Shown: positions 15,416-23,227 of the stretch, piece after piece
Layout of the letters: every line of letters begins with the position of its first letter
How positions within the stretch are numbered: position 1 is the stretch's first letter
DNA from: GCA-2861595 sp035525365
GTDB taxonomy: Bacteria; Actinomycetota; Acidimicrobiia; Acidimicrobiales; GCA-2861595
Length of the DNA stretch: 64,000 nt
NCBI GenBank assembly: GCA_035525365.1
Contig: DATLEK010000103.1
Location: forward strand, 3,865-67,864
Direction: 5' to 3'
The notes under the pieces: generated by a model
Seen by the model: only the letters and a program-made list of their open reading frames with translations
Told to the model about the DNA's origin: nothing
The model's database searches: none
Position numbers and translations under genes: made by a program

Positions 15416-17809
15416 ATGGAACGAGACAAGGCGCTCGAGATGGCCCTCGGCCAGATCGACAAGCAGTTCGGCAAGGGGTCCATCATGCGCATGGGCGACA
15501 AGACCCACATGGGCATCGAGTCCATTCCCACCGGGGCCATGGCCCTCGACCTGGCCCTCGGCGTCGGAGGTCTGCCCCGGGGCCGCGTGGTGGAGATCTA
15601 CGGCCCGGAGTCTTCCGGCAAGTCCACCCTGGCCATGCACGTGGTGGCCGAGGCCCAGCGCAACGGCGGCATCTGCGCCTACATCGACGCCGAGCACGCC
15701 ATGGACCCGGTGTACGCCGGCGCCATCGGCGTCAACGTCGACGAGCTGCTCATCTCCCAGCCCGACACCGGAGAGCAGGCCCTGGAGATCGCCGACATGC
15801 TCATCCGCTCCGGGGCCCTCGACGTGCTGGTGATCGACTCCGTGGCCGCCCTCACCCCCCGGGCCGAGATCGAGGGCGACATGGGCGACTCCCACATGGG
15901 CCTCCAGGCCCGCCTCATGTCCCAGGCCCTGCGCAAGATCACCGCCACCCTCAACCGCTCCAACACCGTCGCTATTTTTATAAATCAACTTAGAGAGAAA
16001 ATAGGTGTGATGTTCGGCTCACCTGAGACCACCCCTGGTGGCAAGGCGCTGAAGTTCTACAGCTCGGTGCGCCTCGACATTCGGCGCATCGAGTCGATCA
16101 AGGACGGCGCCGAGGTGGTGGGGAACCGGGTGCGGGTGAAAGTGGTCAAGAACAAGTGCGTGGCGGCGGGCACGACCTTGTTCGATCCAACCTCGGGTCT
16201 CACGCACCGGATCGAGGATGTGGTCAACGGTGGGGCAGGTGCCGCCGTAGTCGCTGCCGACAAGGCCGGGAAGCTCCATGTGCGGCCCATCGTCGACAGG
16301 TTCGACCAGGGTGAACGAGATGTCATAGGCCTGCATCTCCGGGACGGGACGGCTCTCTGGGTGACCCCTGATCACAAGGTGCTCACCGACGCTGGGTGGC
16401 AGGAGGCAGGTGACCTCGGCAAGGGCGATCTCCTGGCCCGTCCACGGCAGGCCATCGGGTTCGGCGAGAACGAGCCTATGCCGTCCGAGCATGCCCGCAT
16501 GCTGGGCTACCTGATCGGTGACGGCTACGTCGGCGGCAAGACGCCTATTCACTTCATCAACGTCGAGGAGCCGCTCCAGCAGGACGCTATAGAGATCGCC
16601 CAAGCCCTCGGGTGTGACTCCCACCGCCGGGGGATCGAGACGAGCTTCTCTCATCGCAAGGGCGAGAAGAACCTCCTCTTGGAACTGGCCCGTGCCGCCG
16701 GGATCTGGGGGCATCTCGCTCCGACGAAGCGGATTCCTGCACCTTTCTTCGATCCGGAGACGTCGGCGACTGTCGTCGGGAACCTGCTGTTCGGCCTGCT
16801 CGAGACCGATGGCTGGGTGAGCCGGGAGCAGACGGGAGGTTTGCGGGTCGGGTTCTGCACCACCTCGCTGGAGCTTGCCCAGCAGGTGCATTGGCTGTTG
16901 TTGCGCTGGGGCATCGGTAGCTCTGTCAGGGCGAACGACCCCACCACCAACCGGCCGAGCCTGATCAAGGGCCGTCGCGTCCAAGGCAAGCTCCCGTGCT
17001 GGCAGGTCCGCGTCAGCGGTATCGACAATGTGCGGCGATTCGCGGCCGCCATACCGATGTGGGGGCCAAGAGGGCAGGTCCTGTCCCGCGAGCTGGGTCG
17101 CCCCGAACTCCGGAAGCATCGGGGTTCGAGCCAGGTGTACCTGTCGCCGGCGCAGACGCAACCGGTCCTCGCCTACCTGTGGGGGCGGGGGGTCACAGGG
17201 CCGCTCGCCGCGCAGTTGCTCGGCCACGATGCCTCAAAGGGAAGCTCAGGGTTGAAGGCCGTGGTTGGCGCCCGACGCGTGCGCCGTGACTCCATGCAGG
17301 TGCTCGCTGATGCCTTGGACAGCGATTTCCTCCGCCAGGTCCTAGAGGAGGACCTCTGGTACGACAAAATCGTGGCCATCAGCCCGGCCGAGCGGCGGGC
17401 CGTCTACGACATCGAGGTGGACGAGCACCACACGTTCGTCGCCAACGACATCGTGGTCCACAACTGCGCTTCCCCGTTCAAGCAGGCCGAGTTCGATATT
17501 CAGTTTGGTAGGGGGATCAGCCGGGAGGGGTCGGTGCTCGACATCGCCGTCGACCTGGGCATCGCCAAGAAGTCGGGGGCCTGGTACACCTACGAGGGCG
17601 AGCAGCTGGGCCAGGGCCGGGAGAACGCCAAGCAGTTCCTGCTGGACAACCCCGAGGTCATGGTGGAGCTGGATGAGCGGATCCGCCGCCAGTCGGGTCT
17701 GTACGGCCAACCTGCCGCCGAGGTCGGCGAAGGCGCCGGCGAGACGGACGACGACATCCCCCTGGGTCAGGGTGTCGGTGACGACGAGCCGATCATGGTC
17801 AACGACTGA
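15416..17809 (+). CDS. recA: Recombinase RecA, interrupted by an intein
   Basis: 797-residue precursor; removing the 436-residue intein leaves a 361-residue RecA. Extein features: Walker A GPESSGKST (about 65-73), the Glu in YIDAEHAMDP, Walker B LDVLVIDSV, loop L2 around FINQLREKIGVMFGSPETT, and an acidic C-terminus. RecA forms ATP-dependent filaments on single-stranded DNA, drives strand exchange and promotes LexA self-cleavage. ATG 16 of 15416 fits the conserved ERDKALEMAL start; GTG 15395 with an AGAGGA site is an alternative that adds 7 residues. Codons 186-198 (15971-16009) are strikingly AT-rich. No recX follows. Confidence 0.95.
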   Translation: MERDKALEMALGQIDKQFGKGSIMRMGDKTHMGIESIPTGAMALDLALGVGGLPRGRVVEIYGPESSGKSTLAMHVVAEAQRNGGICAYIDAEHAMDPVYAGAIGVNVDELLISQPDTGEQALEIADMLIRSGALDVLVIDSVAALTPRAEIEGDMGDSHMGLQARLMSQALRKITATLNRSNTVAIFINQLREKIGVMFGSPETTPGGKALKFYSSVRLDIRRIESIKDGAEVVGNRVRVKVVKNKCVAAGTTLFDPTSGLTHRIEDVVNGGAGAAVVAADKAGKLHVRPIVDRFDQGERDVIGLHLRDGTALWVTPDHKVLTDAGWQEAGDLGKGDLLARPRQAIGFGENEPMPSEHARMLGYLIGDGYVGGKTPIHFINVEEPLQQDAIEIAQALGCDSHRRGIETSFSHRKGEKNLLLELARAAGIWGHLAPTKRIPAPFFDPETSATVVGNLLFGLLETDGWVSREQTGGLRVGFCTTSLELAQQVHWLLLRWGIGSSVRANDPTTNRPSLIKGRRVQGKLPCWQVRVSGIDNVRRFAAAIPMWGPRGQVLSRELGRPELRKHRGSSQVYLSPAQTQPVLAYLWGRGVTGPLAAQLLGHDASKGSSGLKAVVGARRVRRDSMQVLADALDSDFLRQVLEEDLWYDKIVAISPAERRAVYDIEVDEHHTFVANDIVVHNCASPFKQAEFDIQFGRGISREGSVLDIAVDLGIAKKSGAWYTYEGEQLGQGRENAKQFLLDNPEVMVELDERIRRQSGLYGQPAAEVGEGAGETDDDIPLGQGVGDDEPIMVND
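15971..16009 (+). other. AT-rich codon patch within recA
   Basis: Thirteen consecutive codons (A I F I N Q L R E K I G V) use ATT, TTT, ATA, AAT, CAA, CTT, AGA, AAA and ATA, about 28% GC, in a gene of about 70% GC. Both flanks return abruptly to normal GC-rich codons. The encoded residues are the universally conserved L2 region, so the protein is unaffected. Confidence 0.85.
16157..17464 (+). mobile_element. RecA intein with LAGLIDADG homing endonuclease
   Basis: 436 residues in frame, from Cys248 (CVAAGTTLFDPTSG) to the final His-Asn (VVHN) before Cys+1 of the C-extein. Splicing blocks are all visible: N1 Cys, block B LWVTPDHKVLT, block F VYDIEVDEHHTFVANDIVVHN, and Cys+1. The endonuclease motifs LGYLIGDGY (block C) and LLFGLLETDGWVS (block E) keep their acidic residues, so both splicing and homing look possible. 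The insertion after KNK and the sequence around FINVEEP and SREQTGGLRVG match the M. tuberculosis RecA intein closely, indicating the same allele. Base composition matches the host. Confidence 0.95.
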
Positions 17810-17856
17810 TAGTCAGGTCGTTCTTCGCGAAGTCCGCAACAGATGAAGGTTCTCGG

Positions 17857-18045
17857 ATGCCTGACGGCGATCCACTCCCTGAGGAGATCCTGCTCAACAT
17901 CGAAGAAGCTAGGGCGGTCTACCTGGCGTTGGTGGCTGCCATTGATGCTCTGGGCCCAGGCGAGGAACGGGAGCGCTGCCGGGGGGCCCAGCGCATCCTC
18001 GTGGTGAAGTACCTGCCGGATCTTCCCGAGCTGGGGGAGGCGTAA
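17857..18045 (+). CDS. Small acidic protein of unknown function
   Basis: 62 residues (MPDGDPLPEEILLNIEEARA at the start, ending LPDLPELGEA), predicted mostly alpha-helical, with a conserved-looking RCRGAQRILVVKYLPDL segment. ATG 17857. It lies 47 bp after recA, where recX would be expected, but shows no RecX similarity. The next gene starts one base after its stop, so the two probably act together. I do not recognise the family. Confidence 0.55.
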   Translation: MPDGDPLPEEILLNIEEARAVYLALVAAIDALGPGEERERCRGAQRILVVKYLPDLPELGEA

Positions 18046-18046
18046 C

Positions 18047-18226
18047 ATGAGCACTGTGGCGAACGAGCTGCTGAGCCTCCCCGAGGTGGCACGGCAGCTG
18101 CGCGTGACGCTCGACGAAGTCCTGTCGCTTGTCGAATCACAGGTGCTCCCCGCCGGCCGCGGCCAGGACGGGGGCGTCTACGTACGTGAAGATGACCTAC
18201 GTGAGTACGAGCGGGCAGATTTTTGA
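18047..18226 (+). CDS. Small helix-turn-helix DNA-binding protein, excisionase-like
   Basis: 59 residues: LLSLPEVARQLRVTLDEVLSLVESQVLPAGRG, then VYVREDDLREYERADF. The order sheet-free HTH (SLPEVARQLRV), wing (LPAGRGQDGGVYV) and the DLREY end is that of MerR-like/excisionase (BldC/Xis-type) single-domain proteins. It probably binds DNA as a small regulator. It is paired with the 62-residue gene one base upstream. Confidence 0.6.
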   Translation: MSTVANELLSLPEVARQLRVTLDEVLSLVESQVLPAGRGQDGGVYVREDDLREYERADF

Positions 18227-18313
18227 GCCCGGGCCGAAGGTGGCGGCGCCCGTCGTGTCGAATCCTCGGTATGAAGTGGTCCCATCCGTCGCAGCCGTAG
18301 TCGGGGAGCAGCC

Positions 18314-18712
18314 GTGGAAGTCCTGAAGGTCAGCAGCAAGTCCAACCCCAATTCGTGCGCCGGCGCCTTGGCCGGCGTGGTCCGCCAGTCCGGTGGCGTG
18401 GAGGTCCAGGTCGTGGGGGCGGGAGCGCTCAACCAGGCCGTCAAGGCCATCGCCATCGCCCGGGGCTTTCTTGCCCCTTCAGGAATCGACCTGATTTGCG
18501 TGCCCAGCTTCGCCGACATCGAGATCGACGGCGAACGCCGTACCGCCATGCGGCTGCTGGTAGAGGATCGCCAGCGCCGGATGCCCACGATCGTGGACGT
18601 GCGTGACCGGCCGGCGCTTCGCCCGGTCCCCGACCTGGCCGATGAGGTCGCCATCTCCCGCCTCGTGCGGCCTGAGGTCCGGGAGAACGCTCCCGCCGAC
18701 TCTCTCTCCTGA
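18314..18712 (+). CDS. SpoVS-domain (Alba superfamily) protein
   Basis: 132 residues. The first about 85 residues match stage V sporulation protein S: MEVLKVSSKSNPNSCAGALAG, GAGALNQAVKAIAIARGFLAPSGIDL, and FADIEIDGERRTAMRLLVED. Beyond that is a 45-residue polar tail. SpoVS folds like Alba nucleic-acid-binding proteins; in Bacillus it affects sporulation, but it also occurs in non-sporulating lineages, where its role is unknown. GTG 18314 gives the conserved start. It is located between recA-linked small genes and miaB. Confidence 0.85.
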   Translation: MEVLKVSSKSNPNSCAGALAGVVRQSGGVEVQVVGAGALNQAVKAIAIARGFLAPSGIDLICVPSFADIEIDGERRTAMRLLVEDRQRRMPTIVDVRDRPALRPVPDLADEVAISRLVRPEVRENAPADSLS

Positions 18713-18818
18713 CGGACTTTTGCGCAAGGCCTGCTGTCACCGGCCGGAGAGTTCCCTGCGGGCGGCCCGCCCCGAACATCCGGCCAAAACGCCTCCGGCC
18801 GGTAGCCTGGGGCAGGAG

Positions 18819-20192
18819 ATGGCCCCGAACCGTACGTATCTGATCCGCACCTTCGGGTGCCAGATGAACGTGCATGACTCGGAGCGCATCGCCGGCATGC
18901 TGGAGGCCGAGGGCATGGCCGCCACCGAGGACCTGGAGGCGGCCGACGTGGTCGTGCTCAACACGTGCTGCATCCGGGAGAACGCCGACAACAAGCTCTA
19001 CGGCAACCTGGGCCAGCTCAAGGCGCTCAAGGACCGCCGGCCGGAGATGCAGATCGCCGTGGCCGGGTGCCTGGCCCAGAAGGACAGGGACCTCATCCAG
19101 GCCCGGGCCCCGCACACCGACGTGGTTTTCGGCACCCACAACGTCGCCAGCGCCACCGACCTGCTGCGCCGGGCCAGGGACGAGGGCCCGGTCATGGAGA
19201 TCCTGGAGGAGTCGGAGGCCTTTCCCTCGGCTCTGCCCGCCCGCCGGGACCTGCCCTACTCGGCCTGGGTCACCATCCAAATCGGCTGCGACAACAGCTG
19301 CGCCTTCTGCATCGTGCCTTCCGTCCGGGGCAAGGAGATCAGCCGGCCATTCGCCGAGGTGGTGGCCGAGGTCGAGGCCCTGGCCGCGGCCGGCACGGTG
19401 GAGGTCACCCTCCTCGGCCAGAACGTGAACTCCTACGGCCGCGACATCACCCGTCGCTCGCCTTTGTTCGCCCAGCTGCTGGAGGCGGTGGCGTCGGTGG
19501 ACGGCATCCGCCGTGTTCGCTTCACCAGCCCCCACCCCAAGGACCTCCGCCCCGACACGATCGCGGCCATGGCCGCGGCGCCGGCGGTGTGCGAGCACCT
19601 GCACCTCCCCCTCCAGTCCGGGAGCAACCGAACGCTGGCGGCCATGCACCGCGGCTACACCGGGGAGCGCTACCTCGAGAAGCTGGCCGCCGCTCGCGCC
19701 GCCGTGCCTGACCTGGCCGTCACCACCGACCTGATCGTCGGCTTCCCGGGCGAGTCCGACGACGACTTCGAGCGCACCCTCGAGGTGGTCGCCGCCGCCG
19801 AGTACGACAGCGCCTACACCTTCGTCTTCTCACCCCGACCGGGGACTGAGGCGGCCACCATGGAGGATCGGTTCGTCCCCGCCGAGGTGGTGGCCGAGCG
19901 CTTCGACCGGCTCAAGGTGGTGGTCGAGCGCTCCGCCCTGCTCAAGCACCAGGCCCGGGTAGGCCGGGTGGAGGAGGTCCTCGTCGAGGGCCCTAGCAAG
20001 CGGGACCCCAATGTTCTCACCGGTCGCACCCGACAGAACAAGTTGTTGCATTTCTTTTCCGAAGTGTTGGCGCCTGGGAGCTTCGCCACCGTGGTCGTCA
20101 CCGGTGCCGCGCCGCACCACCTCACGGGCGAGCTGCAGGAAGTGACGGCCCGCCCCCGCCATCGCACCAGGATCCCAGTCGCCGCCGGCTGA
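18819..20192 (+). CDS. miaB: tRNA-2-methylthio-N6-dimethylallyladenosine synthase MiaB
   Basis: 457 residues. UPF0004 cysteines in RTFGCQMNVHDSERIAG, NTCCIRENAD and VAGCLAQKD; radical-SAM motif GCDNSCAFCIVPSVRGKEISRP (about 155-176); C-terminal TRAM domain. It methylthiolates i6A37 in tRNA. Start ATG 18819 is set by the conserved N-terminus (APNRTYLIRTFGCQ); its GGCAGGAG site touches the start codon, which is unusually close. The prenyl donor enzyme gene miaA follows directly, so both steps of ms2i6A synthesis are adjacent. Confidence 0.94.
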   Translation: MAPNRTYLIRTFGCQMNVHDSERIAGMLEAEGMAATEDLEAADVVVLNTCCIRENADNKLYGNLGQLKALKDRRPEMQIAVAGCLAQKDRDLIQARAPHTDVVFGTHNVASATDLLRRARDEGPVMEILEESEAFPSALPARRDLPYSAWVTIQIGCDNSCAFCIVPSVRGKEISRPFAEVVAEVEALAAAGTVEVTLLGQNVNSYGRDITRRSPLFAQLLEAVASVDGIRRVRFTSPHPKDLRPDTIAAMAAAPAVCEHLHLPLQSGSNRTLAAMHRGYTGERYLEKLAAARAAVPDLAVTTDLIVGFPGESDDDFERTLEVVAAAEYDSAYTFVFSPRPGTEAATMEDRFVPAEVVAERFDRLKVVVERSALLKHQARVGRVEEVLVEGPSKRDPNVLTGRTRQNKLLHFFSEVLAPGSFATVVVTGAAPHHLTGELQEVTARPRHRTRIPVAAG

Positions 20193-20202
20193 CCAACGTC
20201 AA

Positions 20203-20247
20203 TTGCGAGTACATACCGAGCGGAAAACGCCCCCTATGTCCTCGCAA
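20203..20247 (+). promoter_or_regulatory. Hairpin that encloses the miaA start codon
   Basis: TTGCGAGTACATA (20203-20215) pairs with TATGTCCTCGCAA (20235-20247), 12 of 13 positions. The ATG of miaA (20236-20238) lies within the 3' arm, and no good ribosome site precedes it, so folding would hide the start. Confidence 0.5.
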
Positions 20248-21174
20248 GGTGAGGACCATGGCCGCCATCTGGTGCTCCTCGGGCCTACGGCGTCGGGCAA
20301 GTCGGCGCTGGCACTGGAGCTGGCCCGACGCCTCCCCGGGCCGGCGGTGGAGCTGCTGTCGGTGGACTCCATGCAGGTGTACCGGGGCATGGACGTGGGC
20401 ACGGCCAAGCCGACGGCCGAGGAGCAGGCCGAGGTACCCCACCACCTGATCGACCTGGCCGATCCGGCCGATGAGTTCACCGTGGCCGATTTTCAGCTGG
20501 CAGCCCGAGAGGCCTTGGCTGCCATCGAGGCGAAGGGTCATCGCGCCCTGTTGGTGGGAGGCACCGGGCTCTACCTGCGCGCCGTGATCGACGGCCTCGA
20601 GATGCCGGGACGCTGGCCCGAGGTGCGGGCCGAGGTGGAGGCCGACCCCGACACCGCCGGCTTGCACCATCGCCTGGCCGAGTTGGACCCGGCGGCGGCG
20701 GATCGGATGACGACCTCCAACCGCCGGCGTGTCGTGCGGGCACTCGAGGTGACCATCGGGTCCGGCCGCCCCTTCTCCTCCTTCGGCCCGGGCCTCGAAG
20801 CGCACAGACCGGCGCCGAGGTTCCGTATGGCCGGCGTCTGGCTACCCCGCCCCGCCCTCGCCGCCCGGGTGGAAGCGCGGGTACGGACCATGTTGAAAGA
20901 TGGTTTGATCGACGAGGTACGTGCTCTCGCCGCCCAGGACAGCGGTCTTTCCCGGACCGCACGCCAAGCGCTGGGATACCGGGAGATCCTGGCCCACCTG
21001 GCCGATGAGTGCACTTTGGAGGAGGCCATGGAGGAGACCGTGCGCCGCACGAAGGCATTCTCCCGCCGCCAGCGGATGTGGTTCCGCCGGGACCCCCGCA
21101 TCACCTGGTACGGCACCACGTGCGACCCGTTCGCTGTTCTGCCCGCGCTGCTGGGAGACTGGGGCCACCCATGA
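20236..21174 (+). CDS. miaA: tRNA dimethylallyltransferase MiaA
   Basis: 312 residues, normal length. P-loop LLGPTASGKSALALELARRL (about 16-35), SVDSMQVYRGMDVGTAKPT, VPHHLIDLADP, LVGGTGLYLRAVIDGL, and the C-terminal RRTKAFSRRQRMWFRRDPRI. It transfers dimethylallyl from DMAPP to A37 of tRNAs reading UNN codons, preparing the substrate for MiaB encoded just upstream. The 3' end overlaps the dapF start (ATGA). TTG 20203 is a possible alternative start. Confidence 0.94.
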   Translation: MSSQGEDHGRHLVLLGPTASGKSALALELARRLPGPAVELLSVDSMQVYRGMDVGTAKPTAEEQAEVPHHLIDLADPADEFTVADFQLAAREALAAIEAKGHRALLVGGTGLYLRAVIDGLEMPGRWPEVRAEVEADPDTAGLHHRLAELDPAAADRMTTSNRRRVVRALEVTIGSGRPFSSFGPGLEAHRPAPRFRMAGVWLPRPALAARVEARVRTMLKDGLIDEVRALAAQDSGLSRTARQALGYREILAHLADECTLEEAMEETVRRTKAFSRRQRMWFRRDPRITWYGTTCDPFAVLPALLGDWGHP

Positions 21175-21971
21175 CGGCACTGACCACGCTGCACCTCACC
21201 AAGCACCACGCCCTGGGCAACGATTTCCTCGTCCTTCTCGACCCGGACGACAAAGTGGACTTCGGGCTGGAGATGGCCCGCTCACTGTGCGACCGCCACC
21301 GGGGTATCGGCGCCGACGGGATGATCCACGCCCGCACCGGAGCGGCCCCTGCGGACATCACCATGACCCTGCGCAACGCCGACGGGGGTCTGGCCGAGAT
21401 GAGCGGGAACGGCATCCGCAGTCTCGCCCAAGCCGTCGTCGACGCCGGCAAAGGCCCGCAGCTCACCATCGCCACCGGCGGGGGCCTGCGAGAGGTGACG
21501 GTGGAGGACGAGACCGAACCGGGCGTCCGCCGGGTCAGCGTTGACATGGGCCGAGCCACCCTGGGCCCCGACCAGCCCCAGGAGTGCCTGGGCCGGCGGG
21601 TGCGGACGGTCGACATGGGCAACCCGCACCTGGTGCTGCTGGGCCCCGACCCCCGGGAGGTGGACGTGGCCGACCTCGGCCCGAAGATGGAGGAGCTGAC
21701 TCCAGCGGGGATCAACGTCGAGTTCGTCATGCTCGGGCCGGGCCGGGACGAGCTGACCCTGCGGGTGTGGGAGCGCGGCGTGGGCGAGACCCTCGCCTGT
21801 GGCACCGGCGCCTGCGCGGCCGCGGCCGCGGCTCACAGCTGGGGCCTCGTCGGCTCCATCGTCACCGTCCACCAGCCCGGCGGAGCTGCCGACATCGAGC
21901 TGCGTGACAACACCGTCGTCCTCAGCGGTCCCACCCAGCTCATCGCCCGCATAGAGGTGGACTGGGCATGA
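21171..21971 (+). CDS. dapF: Diaminopimelate epimerase-like protein, first catalytic Cys replaced by Ser
   Basis: 266 residues. Family motifs: KHHALGNDFLVL, RHRGIGADGM, NADGGLAEMSGNGIRS (about 70-85), MGNPHLVLL, and GVGETLACGTGACAAA. In well-studied DapF the acid/base pair is two cysteines, in Q/M-CGNG and ACGTG. Here the second is Cys210 but the first position is Ser78 (codon AGC at 21402-21404). DapF makes meso-DAP from LL-DAP for peptidoglycan and lysine. The Ser variant may be active with altered chemistry or be a clade-specific form; dapC, dapD and dapE nearby argue for a working pathway. It overlaps miaA and hflX by 4 bases each. Confidence 0.88.
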   Translation: MTALTTLHLTKHHALGNDFLVLLDPDDKVDFGLEMARSLCDRHRGIGADGMIHARTGAAPADITMTLRNADGGLAEMSGNGIRSLAQAVVDAGKGPQLTIATGGGLREVTVEDETEPGVRRVSVDMGRATLGPDQPQECLGRRVRTVDMGNPHLVLLGPDPREVDVADLGPKMEELTPAGINVEFVMLGPGRDELTLRVWERGVGETLACGTGACAAAAAAHSWGLVGSIVTVHQPGGAADIELRDNTVVLSGPTQLIARIEVDWA

Positions 21972-23227
21972 CCCTCATCGAGCGCTCTTTCCGGGAGAAG
22001 ATCATCCTGGTCGGCGTGGCTCTCGGCCACACCAGGATCGAGGAGGTCGAGGCCCACCTCGACGAGCTGGCCCAGCTGGTCGACACCGCCGGCGCCGACG
22101 TGGTCGCCCGCACCATCCAGCGCCGCAACGCTCCCGACCCGGCCACCTATGTCGGCAAGGGTAAGGCGGCGGAGCTGGCCGAAATGTCGCTCACCGAGGA
22201 CTCCGACACCGTTGTCTTCGACGACGAGCTGAGCCCGGCCCAGCAGCGCAACCTGGAGAAGATCCTCGGCCGCACGGCCATCGACCGCACCGCGGTGATC
22301 CTCGACATCTTCGCCCAGAACGCCTCCACCCCCGAGGGCAAGGCCCAGGTGGAGCTGGCCCTGCTCCGCTACCGCCTGCCCCGACTACGTGGTCGCGGGA
22401 CGGCGTTGTCCCAGCAGGCCGGTGGCATCGGCACGCGGGGCCCGGGTGAGACCCAGCTGGAGGTCGACCGCCGGCGCCTCATGCGGCGGATCACCAGCCT
22501 GGAGGCGGAGCTGAAGGAGCTGACCAAGAACCGCCGGCTCCAGCGCAAAGGCCGCCGGCGCAGCCGCCTCCCCGGCGTCTCGCTGGTCGGTTACACCAAC
22601 GCCGGCAAGTCCACGCTGCTCAACCACCTGACCGACGCGGGAGTTCTCGTGGAGGACAGGCTGTTTGCCACCCTCGACCCCCGTACCCGGCGCCTCGACC
22701 TGCCGGGCGGCGAAGCGGTTCTTCTCTCCGACACCGTGGGCTTCGTCCGCAAGCTGCCCCACCAGTTGGTGGAGGCCTTCCGTTCGACACTCGAGGTGGT
22801 GTCGGAGTCCGACCTCCTCGTGCACGTGGTGGATTCCGCCGCGCCGAACGTGGACGAGCAGATCGACGCCGTGCGGGGAGTGCTCGACGACATCGGCGCC
22901 GGCGACGTGCCCGAGCTGCTGGCGTTCAACAAGGCCGATGTCACCGACGACGCCAAGCGGCTCGCGGGTGACCATCCCGGATCAGTGGCCGTGTCGGCCG
23001 CCACCGGCGCCGGCGTGGAAGATCTGCTCGCCGCCGTCGCCGACCGCCTGAGGGCCGCGTTCAAGATCGTGGAGCTGGTGGTGCCCTTCGATCGAGGTGA
23101 CGTGGTGGCCGCTCTGCACCGGGAGGGTGAGGTCCTTGTCGAACAACAGGAGGAGGAGGCCACCCGGTTCCGGGCCCGGCTCGACGGCGCCGGCACCGCC
23201 AGGTTCCAGGAGTTCCTGGTCTCGTGA
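21968..23227 (+). CDS. hflX: GTPase HflX
   Basis: 419 residues. N-terminal HflX domain with DPATYVGKGKAAEL and FDDELSPAQQRNLEK; the coiled Arg-rich linker; G1 GYTNAGKSTLLN (about 207-218), G3 DTVGF, G4 NKAD; and RGRGTALSQQAGGIGTRGPGETQLE, the diagnostic GPGE motif. It binds the 50S subunit and splits or rescues stalled ribosomes under stress. It starts inside dapF (ATGA) and its stop overlaps the dapC start. Confidence 0.94.
   Translation: MTLIERSFREKIILVGVALGHTRIEEVEAHLDELAQLVDTAGADVVARTIQRRNAPDPATYVGKGKAAELAEMSLTEDSDTVVFDDELSPAQQRNLEKILGRTAIDRTAVILDIFAQNASTPEGKAQVELALLRYRLPRLRGRGTALSQQAGGIGTRGPGETQLEVDRRRLMRRITSLEAELKELTKNRRLQRKGRRRSRLPGVSLVGYTNAGKSTLLNHLTDAGVLVEDRLFATLDPRTRRLDLPGGEAVLLSDTVGFVRKLPHQLVEAFRSTLEVVSESDLLVHVVDSAAPNVDEQIDAVRGVLDDIGAGDVPELLAFNKADVTDDAKRLAGDHPGSVAVSAATGAGVEDLLAAVADRLRAAFKIVELVVPFDRGDVVAALHREGEVLVEQQEEEATRFRARLDGAGTARFQEFLVS

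Noticed and set aside
16019..17227. Long reverse-strand open frame across the intein and parts of recA
   Set aside because: GC-rich codon usage opens the opposite strand in many genes here; the forward intein motifs are decisive.
17820..17856. CTTCGCGAAG palindrome between recA and the next gene as a terminator
   Set aside because: Only 10 bp, no T-run, and the following genes are close; too weak to call.
20040..20065. Inverted-repeat-like AACAAGTTGTTG in miaB
   Set aside because: It encodes the normal QNKLLHF residues of MiaB and does not match the 31-bp palindrome family.
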